Below, piece after piece: positions 25,600 through 34,291 of a DNA stretch of 64,000 nt. The stretch is from Asticcacaulis excentricus (lineage in GTDB: Bacteria; Pseudomonadota; Alphaproteobacteria; Caulobacterales; Caulobacteraceae): NCBI RefSeq assembly GCF_003966695.1, contig NZ_AP018827.1:1592501-1656500 (forward strand). The letters are read 5' to 3'. Made by a program: the position numbers and the translations under genes. The notes under the pieces are model-generated. The model saw nothing but the letters and a program-made list of their open reading frames with translations, did no database searches and had not been told where the DNA came from. Each line of letters begins with the position of its first letter. Within the stretch, counting starts at the first letter, position 1.

Positions 25600-26703
25600 A
25601 TGGATACCGTTTCGCCCCCCGCTTCTACCCCTGAACCCAAATCCGGTATCTGGGAGATTGCCGCCTATGTCGGGGGCAAGTCGAAGATCGAAGGCGTGGC
25701 CGAGCCGATCAAGCTGTCGTCCAATGAAAACGCGCTGGGCAGTTCGACCAAAGCTGTTGAGGCCTTCGAAGCCGCGCGCGCCAAGCTGTTCCGCTATCCC
25801 GACGGTCACGCTGCCCCGCTGCGTGAGGCCGTGGCCGCCTATCACGGCCTTGAGCCGGACCGCCTGATCTTTGGCAATGGCTCGGACGAGGTGTTCGGTG
25901 TGCTTAATCAGGCTTGGCTGGAGGCCGGAGACAATATCGTTACCGGTGAACACGGCTTCCTTGCCTACCGCATCAGCGCCGAGGCCTGTCAGGCCGAGGT
26001 GCGTCTGGCCCCCGAACCCGCTCAGCGCGTCGAAATCGAACGTCTGCTGGAGCTGGTCGATGCGCGCACCAAGATCGTCTATATTTCCAACCCGGCCAAT
26101 CCAACCGGCACCTGGAACACGCCGGACGAGATCGCCGATCTGCGCAGCCGTCTGGCACCGCACATCCTGCTGGTCATCGACGAAGCCTATGCGGAGTTTG
26201 CCGACGAGCCGACCTATCAGAGCGCCTTTGGGCTGGCGCGCAATTGCGACAACATGATCGTCACGCGCACCTTCTCGAAGATTCACGGACTGGCCGGGTT
26301 GCGGGTCGGCTTCGGCTACGCCCCGGTGCGGGTGATTGAGGCGCTGGATCGCATCCGGATGCCGTTCAATATCAACCTCCCGGCCCAGTACGCCGCCGTC
26401 GCCTCTCTGGCCGATCAGGCGCATCTGGACGCCTCGCGCACGCAGGTACTGCAATGGCGGCCGCGCTTTTATCAGGCGGTGCGGGCGCTGGGCTACCGCG
26501 TCGATGTCAGTCAGGGCAATTTCGTCCTGATCCACTTCGCCGACGAAGCGCAGGCCGTGCGTGCCAATGAACACCTGATGCGTAAGGGCTTTATCGTGCG
26601 TCATGTCGCCAATTATGGTCTGCCGCACTGCCTGCGCGTCACCATTGGCAAGGATCACGAAAACGAAGGCTTCCTCGCGGCACTGGGCGCGTTCGGGGGA
26701 TAG
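25600..26703 (+). CDS. hisC: Histidinol-phosphate aminotransferase
   Basis: This PLP class II aminotransferase (367 residues) carries out the seventh step of histidine synthesis and often also transaminates aromatic amino acids. IKLSSNENALGSS opens the protein, NPANPTGTW is the substrate-side motif, VIDEAYAEF carries the PLP-ring Asp, and the PLP lysine is in TRTFSKIHGLAGLRVGFG. AGGA lies upstream of the ATG. The gene is alone, with repeats on both sides. Confidence 0.95.
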   Translation: MDTVSPPASTPEPKSGIWEIAAYVGGKSKIEGVAEPIKLSSNENALGSSTKAVEAFEAARAKLFRYPDGHAAPLREAVAAYHGLEPDRLIFGNGSDEVFGVLNQAWLEAGDNIVTGEHGFLAYRISAEACQAEVRLAPEPAQRVEIERLLELVDARTKIVYISNPANPTGTWNTPDEIADLRSRLAPHILLVIDEAYAEFADEPTYQSAFGLARNCDNMIVTRTFSKIHGLAGLRVGFGYAPVRVIEALDRIRMPFNINLPAQYAAVASLADQAHLDASRTQVLQWRPRFYQAVRALGYRVDVSQGNFVLIHFADEAQAVRANEHLMRKGFIVRHVANYGLPHCLRVTIGKDHENEGFLAALGAFGG

Positions 26704-26707
26704 AAGA

Positions 26708-26882
26708 TCATACCTCCCTGGCTATGCCGGGGAGGGGGACCGCGCCCGAAGGGCGGGGTGGTGGGGTGTCTTGCGATATCCCCACCTGCTCAGTTTCCTG
26801 AATTCAGTAAGAACCCCCACCACCGCATCTCACTCACTACGTTCGTTCGTGCGGTCCCCCTCCCCAACACGTTGGGGAGGTA
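26708..26882. repeat. Inverted pair of family C repeats
   Basis: One copy (26708-26772) reads from CATACCTCCC to GGTGGTGGGGTG. The second (26811-26882) reads in the opposite direction, from CCCCCACCACCGCATCTC to GTTGGGGAGGTATG. They could form one long hairpin downstream of hisC. Apart from about 90 bp that probably carry the Rieske promoter, the 271-bp gap holds nothing else. Confidence 0.75.
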
Positions 26883-26974
26883 TGCTACGGTGGTGCGACA
26901 AATAATCGCTTTTGGCGACGGCGCGCGCTGAACTATAGTCACTCTTTTCGCCCGTTTTGTGATATCGTTTGCCC

Positions 26975-28078
26975 ATGCCTGATCAGTCCGCCCCGCCCAT
27001 CGCCAAAGAACGTCTTGTCTTCGGGCAGGGCTTCCTCCGCGACGCCTGGTATTTTGCGGCACTGGCCGACGATCTGAAGCCCGGCAAGCTGCAACGCTAC
27101 GAGATTTTGGGCGAGCCGGTGTTGCTGGCCCGCGACACGCAGGGCAAGGCCTATGCGATGCGCGACATCTGCCCGCACCGCGCCGCGCCCTTGTCCGCCG
27201 GCAAGATGATCCCTGACCCCAAGACCGGTCAGCCGGTGGTGCAGTGCCCCTATCACGGCTGGACCTTTGGGACGAATGGTGGCTGCACGGCTGTGCCCTC
27301 CCTGACCGCCGATCAGCCTATGGACGTCGACCGCATCCGGGTGCGATCTTACGCCGTTAAGGAACAACAGGGCATCGTCTGGATCTACATGACCGCCGAT
27401 GCGCGCCGCCCGGCGGAGCCCGATCATCAGCCGCCCCTGCTGCCCGGTGTGGTCGGGGGCAAACCCATTATCGTTGAGAGCATGGATTTCGACAGCCACA
27501 TCGACCACGCGGTGGTGGGGCTGATGGACCCAGCCCACGGCCCCTATGTGCATCAGCAATGGTGGTGGCGCTCCTCCAAGAAGCAGCTCGAAAAGGCCAA
27601 GGCGTTTGAGCCGCGTGAGTTCGGCTTTGCGATGGTGCGCCACGCGCCGTCAAAAAATTCGCGCGCCTATCGTATTCTGGGCGGGGCCCCGGCGACCGAG
27701 ATCACCTTCCGCCTGCCCGGTGTGCGCTATGAGCATATCGAGATCGGTGAGCGGCAGATTCTGGGCCTCACCTGCCTGACACCGGTGCACGCCACCAGGA
27801 CGCGCATCACGCAGATCTTCTGGTCGGATCACGCCATTTTCCGCGCCATTGCGCCGATCTTCAAATATGGCACCAGAGCCTTCCTCAAGCAGGACGGCGA
27901 CATGGTCAATCTGCAAAACGAAGGGCTGAGATACGATCCGTCACTCCTGTGGATCGACGACGCCGACACACAGGCCAAGTGGTACCAGCAACTCAAAAAA
28001 GAGTGGATGGCGCACCGTTCCGAAGAACGCCCCTTCGCCAACCCGCTGAAACCCGCCACGCTGAAATGGACCAGCTAG
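26975..28078 (+). CDS. Rieske [2Fe-2S] non-haem iron oxygenase
   Basis: The product is 367 residues. The N-terminal Rieske domain binds a 2Fe-2S cluster through CPHRAAPLS (near residue 66) and CPYHGWTF (near residue 90). The catalytic domain has the mononuclear iron pattern D-x2-H-x4-H in MDPAHGPYVH near residue 190. This is the layout of ring-hydroxylating and aliphatic-ring oxygenase alpha subunits. No reductase or ferredoxin gene is adjacent, and the substrate is unknown. The ATG at 26975 is preferred over a TTG two codons earlier. The stop TAG is the left end of a family A element. Confidence 0.9.
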   Translation: MPDQSAPPIAKERLVFGQGFLRDAWYFAALADDLKPGKLQRYEILGEPVLLARDTQGKAYAMRDICPHRAAPLSAGKMIPDPKTGQPVVQCPYHGWTFGTNGGCTAVPSLTADQPMDVDRIRVRSYAVKEQQGIVWIYMTADARRPAEPDHQPPLLPGVVGGKPIIVESMDFDSHIDHAVVGLMDPAHGPYVHQQWWWRSSKKQLEKAKAFEPREFGFAMVRHAPSKNSRAYRILGGAPATEITFRLPGVRYEHIEIGERQILGLTCLTPVHATRTRITQIFWSDHAIFRAIAPIFKYGTRAFLKQDGDMVNLQNEGLRYDPSLLWIDDADTQAKWYQQLKKEWMAHRSEERPFANPLKPATLKWTS

Positions 28079-28179
28079 AGCGATGTGCGGAAAAGTGCGA
28101 GCGGTTTTCCGCAAAAACATCGCGACAAAACAAAAATTTAGAGCGAAATGGCGATTCCACTGAAAGTCATTTCACTCTA
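28076..28179 (+). mobile_element. Family A TA-flanked element, short form (104 bp)
   Basis: TAGAGCGATGTGCGG to TTTCACTCTA. The left TAG is the Rieske gene's stop codon. The right end, read on the reverse strand, is the TAG stop codon of dinB, so one element separates the two convergent genes exactly stop to stop. A GANTC site is at 28153-28157. Confidence 0.85.
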
Positions 28180-29265
28180 AATCGCCAGCGATAATTGCTG
28201 CGGTTCCGCCTGCGCCTCCGACCCGCCCAGCGACGACAGGGTGACGCCCAGCAGGCGAATACCCTTAGCAATCGGGAAGACGCTTTCGAGCAGGCTGCCC
28301 GACAGGCGCGCCAGTTCGTCCTTGTTGAGCACGGTGGCGGCCGCCGTGTGGCTGCGGGTGATCTGCTGGAAGTCGGTATATTTAACCTTCAGAGTCACGG
28401 TGCGGCCGCGCGTGCCGTGCTGATCGCAGTAGCGCCAGACCTTGTCCACAATGGGGGAAAGGGCGGCGCGCGCGGCCTCCAGCGAAAAGATGTCCTGAAA
28501 GAAGGTGTTTTCCGCACCCACCGACTTGCGCACCCGGTCGGGCTGCACGCGGCGATGGTCGATGCCGCGCGCGATATTGTAGTAATAGTCGCCCGACACG
28601 CCGAAATGCTTTTGCAGAAAGGCCAGGTCCTGCGCCTTGAGATCGGCCCCGGTCAGGATGCCCAGCCGGTTCATCTTCTCTTCGGTCGCCGGGCCGATGC
28701 CGTGGAATCGCCCCACCATCAGGGTTTCGACAAACTCAGGCCCCATGCGCGGCGTGATGACATAAAGCCCGTCCGGCTTGCGATAGTCCGAGGCCATCTT
28801 GGCCAGAAACTTGTTATAGGACACGCCCGCCGAGGCCGTCAGCCCGGTCGCCAGCTTGATCCGTGCCCGGATTTCCTGCGCGATCAGGGTCGCCGAAGCG
28901 ATGGCCTTGTGATTGTGCGTGACGTCGAGATAGGCCTCATCGAGCGACAGCGGTTCCACCAGCTCCGTATAGTCTTCGAAAATCTCGCGGATCTGCTTCG
29001 ATACGGCCTTATAGGCGTCAAAGCGCGGCTTGACGAAGATCAGGTCCGGGCATTTGCGTCGCGCCGTCACCGACGGCATGGCCGAGCGGACGCCGTATTT
29101 GCGCGCCTCATACGACGCCGCCGCCACGACGCCGCGTTCCAGCCCACCCACCGCCACGGGCTTACCGCGCAGATCGGGATTATCGCGCTGTTCCACAGAG
29201 GCGTAGAAGGCATCCATATCCACATGGATGATCTTGCGCAGGGGTTCGATGTTCTCGTTTTCCAT
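28177..29265 (-). CDS. dinB: DNA polymerase IV
   Basis: This Y-family translesion polymerase has 362 residues: IIHVDMDAFYASVEQRDNP with the first metal Asp, ASYEARKYGVRSAMPS, the SLDEAYLDVT catalytic Asp-Glu, and KFLAKMASDYRKPDG. The thumb helix-hairpin-helix reads FHGIGPATEEKMNRLGI, and a little-finger domain follows. The usual C-terminal beta-clamp peptide may be the short tail EPQQLSLAI, with QLSLAI resembling the QLxLx(F/L) motif. The start at MENEN was preferred; ATG 29286 is an alternative that would overlap the SOS box region. Confidence 0.95.
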   Translation of the reverse strand: MENENIEPLRKIIHVDMDAFYASVEQRDNPDLRGKPVAVGGLERGVVAAASYEARKYGVRSAMPSVTARRKCPDLIFVKPRFDAYKAVSKQIREIFEDYTELVEPLSLDEAYLDVTHNHKAIASATLIAQEIRARIKLATGLTASAGVSYNKFLAKMASDYRKPDGLYVITPRMGPEFVETLMVGRFHGIGPATEEKMNRLGILTGADLKAQDLAFLQKHFGVSGDYYYNIARGIDHRRVQPDRVRKSVGAENTFFQDIFSLEAARAALSPIVDKVWRYCDQHGTRGRTVTLKVKYTDFQQITRSHTAAATVLNKDELARLSGSLLESVFPIAKGIRLLGVTLSSLGGSEAQAEPQQLSLAI

Positions 29266-29288
29266 GGTGCGGTTCCGCAGCGTCATTA

Positions 29289-29303
29289 GAACGTAATGCG
29301 AAC
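29289..29303 (-). promoter_or_regulatory. LexA (SOS) box of dinB
   Basis: On the reverse strand GTTC-GCATTAC-GTTC matches the alphaproteobacterial LexA site GTTC-N7-GTTC exactly. It lies 24 bp upstream of the dinB ATG at 29265, so LexA binding would cover the promoter or transcript start. Confidence 0.88.
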
Positions 29304-29337
29304 ATAGCACAAAAAGAGAACAAATCAAGCGGTGAGC

Positions 29338-30390
29338 CTAACGTTCCGCCTCCAGCAGCGCCGCCTTGCGCTCTACGCCCCAGCGATAGCCCGACAGGCT
29401 GCCGTCGGTACGCACCACGCGGTGACAGGGGATGGCCACGGCGATCTTGTTGGCGGCGCAGGCCGAGGCGACGGCGCGCACCGCGGCGGGTAAACCGACC
29501 CGTTCGGCCAGTTCGCTGTAGGAGACGCGCGTGCCGGCGGGCAGGGCCTGAAGCGCAGCCCACACCTTCTGCTGGAACAGGGTGCCGCGAATATCGAGCG
29601 GCAGGTCGAGCGCGGTTTGCGGCGCTTCGATCAGGCCCGCCACGCGCGCCAGGGTCTCTTCAAACGCCGCGTCCCCACCGATCAGTTCGGCCTTGGGAAA
29701 AGCGTCCTGAAGGTCGCGCACCAGCGCCTCCGGGTCGTCGCCCAGAAACACGGCACAGACGCCCTTTTCGCTGCGCGCGACCAGAAGCGCCCCCAGACGC
29801 GACTGCCCCACGGCGAAGCGGATCACCTCGGCCACGCCGCCCTTGCGGAAGGTGCGCGGTGACATGCCCAGCGCCTGGGCCGTATCGGCGTAGAAGCGGC
29901 TGGGGGCATTGAAGCCAGCCTCGTAGATGGCCTCGGTGACGCTGCCGCTGGTCTTCAGCGCGGCGCGCATCCGGCCACTGCGATGGGCGCGGGCATAGGC
30001 CTTGGGCGTCAGACCGGTGACCGCTTTGAACAGGCGGTGAAAATGGAAGGGGCTTAGGCCCGCCCGCTGCGCCAGCGTTTCGAGTTTCGGCTCGACTTCG
30101 GCGGTCTCGATCTCGCGGCAGGCCTCGGCGATGCGCTGCGCCTGAAGGGCGCGCTGACCGCCCTGATCGGGCTGGCAGCGCATGCAAGGGCGAAACCCGG
30201 CGGTCTCGGCCTCCGGGCCAGTGGCAAAAAAGCGCACATTCTCAGGCTTTGGCCGCCGCGACGGGCAGGTGCAGCGGCAATAGACGCCGGTGGTCTTCAC
30301 GGCATAGACAAAGGCGCCGTCCTGCGTCGCATCGCGGGTGGTCACGGCGCGCCAGCGCGGGTCTTCGGTCAGGGCAAAGGCTGCGGTCAT
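29338..30390 (-). CDS. ada: Bifunctional Ada: AraC-type regulator and O6-methylguanine-DNA methyltransferase
   Basis: The 350-residue protein has three parts. The N-terminal Zn domain has Cys ligands in VYCRCTCPSRR and PCMRC and accepts methyl groups from phosphotriesters. An AraC HTH follows (LSPFHFHRLFKAVTGLTPKAYARAHR). The C-terminal alkyltransferase has the acceptor Cys in IPCHRVVRTDG. This is the complete adaptive-response regulator. The start at MTAAFAL has GAGGAA upstream. The gene lies 72 nt upstream of dinB, but dinB has its own SOS box. It may have displaced ptsH next to the EIIA gene. Confidence 0.94.
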   Translation of the reverse strand: MTAAFALTEDPRWRAVTTRDATQDGAFVYAVKTTGVYCRCTCPSRRPKPENVRFFATGPEAETAGFRPCMRCQPDQGGQRALQAQRIAEACREIETAEVEPKLETLAQRAGLSPFHFHRLFKAVTGLTPKAYARAHRSGRMRAALKTSGSVTEAIYEAGFNAPSRFYADTAQALGMSPRTFRKGGVAEVIRFAVGQSRLGALLVARSEKGVCAVFLGDDPEALVRDLQDAFPKAELIGGDAAFEETLARVAGLIEAPQTALDLPLDIRGTLFQQKVWAALQALPAGTRVSYSELAERVGLPAAVRAVASACAANKIAVAIPCHRVVRTDGSLSGYRWGVERKAALLEAER

Positions 30391-30482
30391 GGATGGTTCC
30401 TCACTCACCGGATACCTCCATTGTGACGCCAACGGCCCGTCGGCGCTTCCCGCGCCTTGCGGTCAAATTCGGGCGGTCACGC

Positions 30483-30887
30483 TCAGTTGTCACCCGACAG
30501 GACGTAAGAGGCGACGGTGACGTATTTGCGCCCGGCCTCCTGCGCGTGTTGCACGCAATCGGCCAGGGCCTCCAGCTTGCGCAGGGTCGCCAGTTTGATC
30601 AGCATGGGCAGGTTGAGCCCGGCGATCACCTCGGCCTTGGTCTGCTCCATGACGGAGATGGCCAGATTCGACGGGGTGCCACCGAACATGTCGGTCAGCA
30701 GGATCACGCCGTCGCCGCTGTCATTGGCAAAGGTGGCCTTGAGGATGTCCTGACGGCGCTGAGCCACGTCGTCTTCGGGCCCGATACAGATGGCCGTCAC
30801 CTGATCCTGCGGTCCCACAACGTGTTCCATGGCGGATACAAACTCTTCCGCCAGACCGCCGTGGGTCACGATCACCAGTCCGATCAT
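30483..30887 (-). CDS. PTS EIIA component, mannose/fructose type (regulatory)
   Basis: This 134-residue EIIA-Man domain begins MIGLVIVTHGG, where His9 is the phosphate acceptor, followed by the LLTDMFGGTPSNLA strand-loop. In Alphaproteobacteria such stand-alone EIIA proteins lie with hprK and ptsH in a regulatory phosphorelay rather than with sugar permeases. Longer readings up to 30977 run into non-coding sequence. ptsH normally follows but is replaced here by ada. Confidence 0.9.
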   Translation of the reverse strand: MIGLVIVTHGGLAEEFVSAMEHVVGPQDQVTAICIGPEDDVAQRRQDILKATFANDSGDGVILLTDMFGGTPSNLAISVMEQTKAEVIAGLNLPMLIKLATLRKLEALADCVQHAQEAGRKYVTVASYVLSGDN

Positions 30888-31042
30888 ATAGACGTCATCC
30901 CTACACGTGACCGCCCGTCGGGTCCCGGATTTCGGGTCGGAGCGGGGCACAAGAAACTGATTATAGACCCAATTCACTGCACTGCAAAAAGGTCTTTCGA
31001 TTTAGGACGAAAATGCGACGGTGCCAAGGGCGATCCGCGGGA

Positions 31043-31471
31043 TCACGACAGAAGACGCAGCCGGGTGAGCAGTTTGGCCACAGTCGAAGCTTCCCTTGGG
31101 TTAAGCCTGAGGGTGGGCAAATCATACCCCAGAACGGGGGTCAGCTCGGCTTCGGGCAGGCGCTCAGGGGGCGATAATTGGCATTGCACACAAAGACTTA
31201 CGCGGGTCAGGGGGCGACGGGGTTGTGGCGTTATGCCGATACCGCGCACCTCCATTCGCCCGGCAATGGTGTCCGGAGCGCTGGCGAAAATGTGATCGCC
31301 CGACGCCCACAGGACCGAGTAGTCGTCGCTCACAAGTTGAAACCCGGTCTCCAGCGCGCGCAGGACGAGATCGCTCTTGCCGATACCCGACGGCCCCATC
31401 ACGAGCACGCCCCGCCACTGACCCCGAATGGGCACGGTCAGCGACGTGGCGTGGAGGATGATTCGAGACAA
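31043..31471 (-). CDS. hprK: HPr kinase/phosphorylase, short alphaproteobacterial form
   Basis: The protein (142 residues from a TTG start) is the catalytic domain only, as usual in Alphaproteobacteria. The P-loop is MGPSGIGKSD and the catalytic loop is LVSDDYSVL; VRGIGI follows. It phosphorylates HPr on Ser and couples PTS state to the ChvG-ChvI system. I chose TTG at 31469-31471 because GGAG lies 7 nt upstream and the protein then starts SRIILHATS like its relatives. An ATG at 31492 lies directly against a repeat-derived GGGGAGGT and would add seven residues. Confidence 0.88.
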   Translation of the reverse strand: MSRIILHATSLTVPIRGQWRGVLVMGPSGIGKSDLVLRALETGFQLVSDDYSVLWASGDHIFASAPDTIAGRMEVRGIGITPQPRRPLTRVSLCVQCQLSPPERLPEAELTPVLGYDLPTLRLNPREASTVAKLLTRLRLLS

Positions 31472-31490
31472 GTACGGGCTCCGGATAATC

Positions 31491-31562
31491 ATACCTCCCC
31501 AGTTTACTGGGGAGGGGGACCGCACGACGCTTGCGGAGCAAGCTAGATGCGGTGGTGGGGGT
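31491..31562 (+). repeat. Family C G+C-rich intergenic repeat within the chv-hprK unit
   Basis: CATACCTCCCC-AGTTTACT-GGGGAGGGGGACCGCACGA ... GATGCGGTGGTGGGGG. It lies between chvG and hprK and extends to an alternative hprK ATG. Confidence 0.75.
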
Positions 31563-31638
31563 TCTTACTTATTCAACACGCTATACAGGTGGACACAACG
31601 AAAGCCCCTCACCGAAGGCAGGAGGGTATAGGGATGGG

Positions 31639-33219
31639 TCACTGATACACGTTCGGCAGGGTAATGGTAAAGCGGGCACCCGCGATGGTGTGGTCATCGT
31701 CCAGACGGTTCTCGGCCCAGATACGGCCACCCTGCGCCTCGATGATCTGGCGCGAGATCGACAGACCCAGACCCGAATTGCGCCCGAAATCCGTGCCCTT
31801 GGGCCGCGAGGTATAGAAACGCTGGAAGATAGTCTCCAGATTTTCCGTCGGGATGCCGGGGCCCTCGTCCTCAATCACGATGTGCACCGGGCGCTTTGGA
31901 TCGGCGTCGGAATAGGCGACGCAGACGCGCACCGTACCGCCTTCGGGCGAGAAGGAGCGCGCATTGTCGATGACATTGCGGAAGACCTGCCCCAGCGGCC
32001 CTTCGCGGCCCATCACCTTCGACGCCGCCGGGGTCAGTTTGCGCTCCAGACTGACACCCGCCCCCTCGGGCATATGCTGATAGAGGGAGACGATGTCTTC
32101 GAGCAGGGCGCCGACATCGACGGGTTTGGGCACATCGCGCGCCAGTTCGGCATCCAGGCGTGAGGCGTTGGAAATATCGGTGATCAGCCGATCGGCGCGG
32201 CGCACATCCTGTTGGATGACGGCCATCAGGCGTGCCTTGGCGGCCTCATCCTTCACCAGGCTGAGGGTTTCCAGCGCGCTGCGGATCGAGGTCAGGGGGT
32301 TCTTGATCTCATGCGACACGTCGGCGGCGAAGCGGTCGATATCGTCCATGCGCTTTTGCAGCGCTTCGGTCATGGATTGCAGCGAACGGGCCAGAATCCC
32401 CACCTCATCGTGGCGCGACTCCAGATCGGGCAGGGAGAAGGTGCGCGCCTTCTGCATCCGCACCGCATCGGCGGCGTCGGACAGGCGGTGGATGGGCCGG
32501 CTGACCAGCCAGTGCAGCAGCAGCGACGAAAACAGGCTGACGCCCAGCGCCACCAGAATAAAGGGCAGCATGGCCCAGCGCTGCGCCGCGACGATGGTGT
32601 CCACGTCGCCCGCCTCAATGGTCAGCACGCCCAGTATCGCCTTGACGCGCTTCAGCGGCACCGAGACGGAAACGACCTTTTCGCCTTTTTCGTTATAGCG
32701 CACCGACGCGACCGGCTCACCGCTCAGGGCCTGTTTGACCTCGGCGTCCAGCGCCTCACGCGCCTTTTCCTGCCGCAGATTGCGCGCCTTGCGCCGCTCG
32801 GTATCGGGCAGGGTGTCCTCGACCGGCGGCAGGCTGCGCACATCGATCTGTTCGGAGACGGAATAGGAGTCGGTAAGGACGTGCCCCTTGGCGTCGAACA
32901 GGCGTGCGCGCTGTTCTTCGGGGATGAAGCGCCCCAGCACCAGCACGGCATATTGCGGCTCCAGATAGGGCTCAGGGTCACCGGCGGTGGCGACCTCGGC
33001 GATGATCTCGCCCATGGTCTCCGCCTGCGCCATCAGCGACTCCTTGCGGTTGTCGATCAGGCCCTGACGGAATTCATTCAGCACCAGCGCGCCGGTGATC
33101 AGCACCAGCAGACCGGCCAGATTGAGCAGCAGGATCAGCCGCCCCAGCCGCGCGCGGAAAAAACCGATGCGCGCAAAGGGCGGCAGAAGGCGACGCTGCG
33201 GGGTTTCGGTGCCGGACAT
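31639..33219 (-). CDS. chvG: Sensor histidine kinase ChvG
   Basis: This membrane kinase (526 residues) pairs with ChvI and senses acid or cell-envelope stress in Alphaproteobacteria. TM1 is at about 28-48 (LILLLNLAGLLVLITGALVL), followed by a periplasmic sensor domain of about 190 residues. TM2 (WAMLPFILVALGVSLFSSLLLHWLV), a HAMP segment, the H-box DVSHEIKNPLTSIRSALETL, the N-box VFRNVIDNARSFSPEGG, and the G boxes EDEGPGIP and GLGLSISRQIIEAQGG complete it. Gene order chvI-chvG-hprK-EIIA supports the call. Confidence 0.93.
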   Translation of the reverse strand: MSGTETPQRRLLPPFARIGFFRARLGRLILLLNLAGLLVLITGALVLNEFRQGLIDNRKESLMAQAETMGEIIAEVATAGDPEPYLEPQYAVLVLGRFIPEEQRARLFDAKGHVLTDSYSVSEQIDVRSLPPVEDTLPDTERRKARNLRQEKAREALDAEVKQALSGEPVASVRYNEKGEKVVSVSVPLKRVKAILGVLTIEAGDVDTIVAAQRWAMLPFILVALGVSLFSSLLLHWLVSRPIHRLSDAADAVRMQKARTFSLPDLESRHDEVGILARSLQSMTEALQKRMDDIDRFAADVSHEIKNPLTSIRSALETLSLVKDEAAKARLMAVIQQDVRRADRLITDISNASRLDAELARDVPKPVDVGALLEDIVSLYQHMPEGAGVSLERKLTPAASKVMGREGPLGQVFRNVIDNARSFSPEGGTVRVCVAYSDADPKRPVHIVIEDEGPGIPTENLETIFQRFYTSRPKGTDFGRNSGLGLSISRQIIEAQGGRIWAENRLDDDHTIAGARFTITLPNVYQ

Positions 33220-33230
33220 TATTTACAACT

Positions 33231-33338
33231 CCCCAAGGAACTGAGGAGGTGGACGCAACAAGCCCACCCACCGCCGCCTCTCTCCGCCAGCGGCGGCCCG
33301 TGCGGCACCCCTCCCCGGGCAGGCCGGGGAGGCATAAG
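33231..33338 (-). repeat. Family C-like repeat between chvI and chvG
   Basis: CTCCCCAAGGAACTGAGGAGG, then CCCACCCACCGCCGCC, a GCCAGCGGCGGC hairpin and CCCCTCCCCGGGCAGGCCGGGGAGGCATA. It is diverged from the consensus and fills the 141-bp gap in the operon. Confidence 0.65.
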
Positions 33339-33360
33339 GGAAGCGGGCAAACGGCATGGG

Positions 33361-34071
33361 TTACACTTCGCGGTAGCGATAGCCTACGCCATAGAGGGTT
33401 TCGATGGAGTCGAACTCCTGATCGACCAGACGGAACTTCTTGCGCATACGCTTGATGTGGCTGTCGATCGTGCGGTCATCGACATAGACCTGATCGTCAT
33501 AGGCGGCGTCCATCAGGTTGTCGCGGCTTTTGACGAAGCCCGGACGCTGCGCCAGCGCGTGCAGCAGCAGGAATTCGGTGACGGTCAGGCGCACCGGCTT
33601 GCCCTCCCAGGTGCATTCGTGGCGGGCGGCGTCCATGACCAGCTTGCCGCGCTTTAGCGACTTGGCATTCAGCGCTTCCTGCGTTTCCGGCGGCTCAGAC
33701 TGATCGACGACGCCGGCGCGGCGCAGCACGGCCTTGACGCGCTCCAGCAGCAGGCGCTGCGAAAACGGCTTGTGCATATAGTCGTCGGCGCCGAGGTTGA
33801 AGCCCAACACTTCGTCGATCTCATCGTCCTTCGACGTCAGGATGATCACCGGCAGGTTGGAATTCATGCGCAGACGGCGCAGGACCTCCATACCGTCCAT
33901 GCGCGGCATCTTCACATCAAGGATGGCCAGATCGGGCGGGTCCTTTTCGAGTGCAGCCAGACCGGTCGCGCCGTCGTGATAGGCCTGCACCGTATGTCCG
34001 CCGCTTTCCAGCGCCAGCGAAACGCTGGTGACAATGTTTTCGTCATCATCGACAAGGGTAATTCTGGCCAT
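33361..34071 (-). CDS. chvI: Response regulator ChvI (OmpR/PhoB family)
   Basis: The 236-residue regulator has a receiver domain with acidic pocket Asp8-Asp10, phosphoacceptor Asp52 (LAILDVKMP), the switch Thr in VIILTSKDD, and Lys in [11 protein letters not shown] winged-helix DNA-binding domain follows ([53 protein letters not shown]). It is first in the chvI-chvG-hprK-EIIA order and divergent from an unknown 566-residue gene. Confidence 0.94.
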   Translation of the reverse strand: MARITLVDDDENIVTSVSLALESGGHTVQAYHDGATGLAALEKDPPDLAILDVKMPRMDGMEVLRRLRMNSNLPVIILTSKDDEIDEVLGFNLGADDYMHKPFSQRLLLERVKAVLRRAGVVDQSEPPETQEALNAKSLKRGKLVMDAARHECTWEGKPVRLTVTEFLLLHALAQRPGFVKSRDNLMDAAYDDQVYVDDRTIDSHIKRMRKKFRLVDQEFDSIETLYGVGYRYREV

Positions 34072-34291
34072 AAGCCCTCCGGTTGTCTTACCTGTGGCGC
34101 ACCATATAACGCCGTTTACGCCAAAACACTCAATTATTGACCAAATATAGGCCGCTCCGGGGTGATAATCAGGCCCGAACGACCCTTCAACGTTAATTTA
34201 ACAGGATTCGTCCATATTTCGACGTGAATGGCAGGGTTTGTGACACGCGGGTCATAAAGAGCCAATTATTGACAAGACGCATCGGAGCGTT

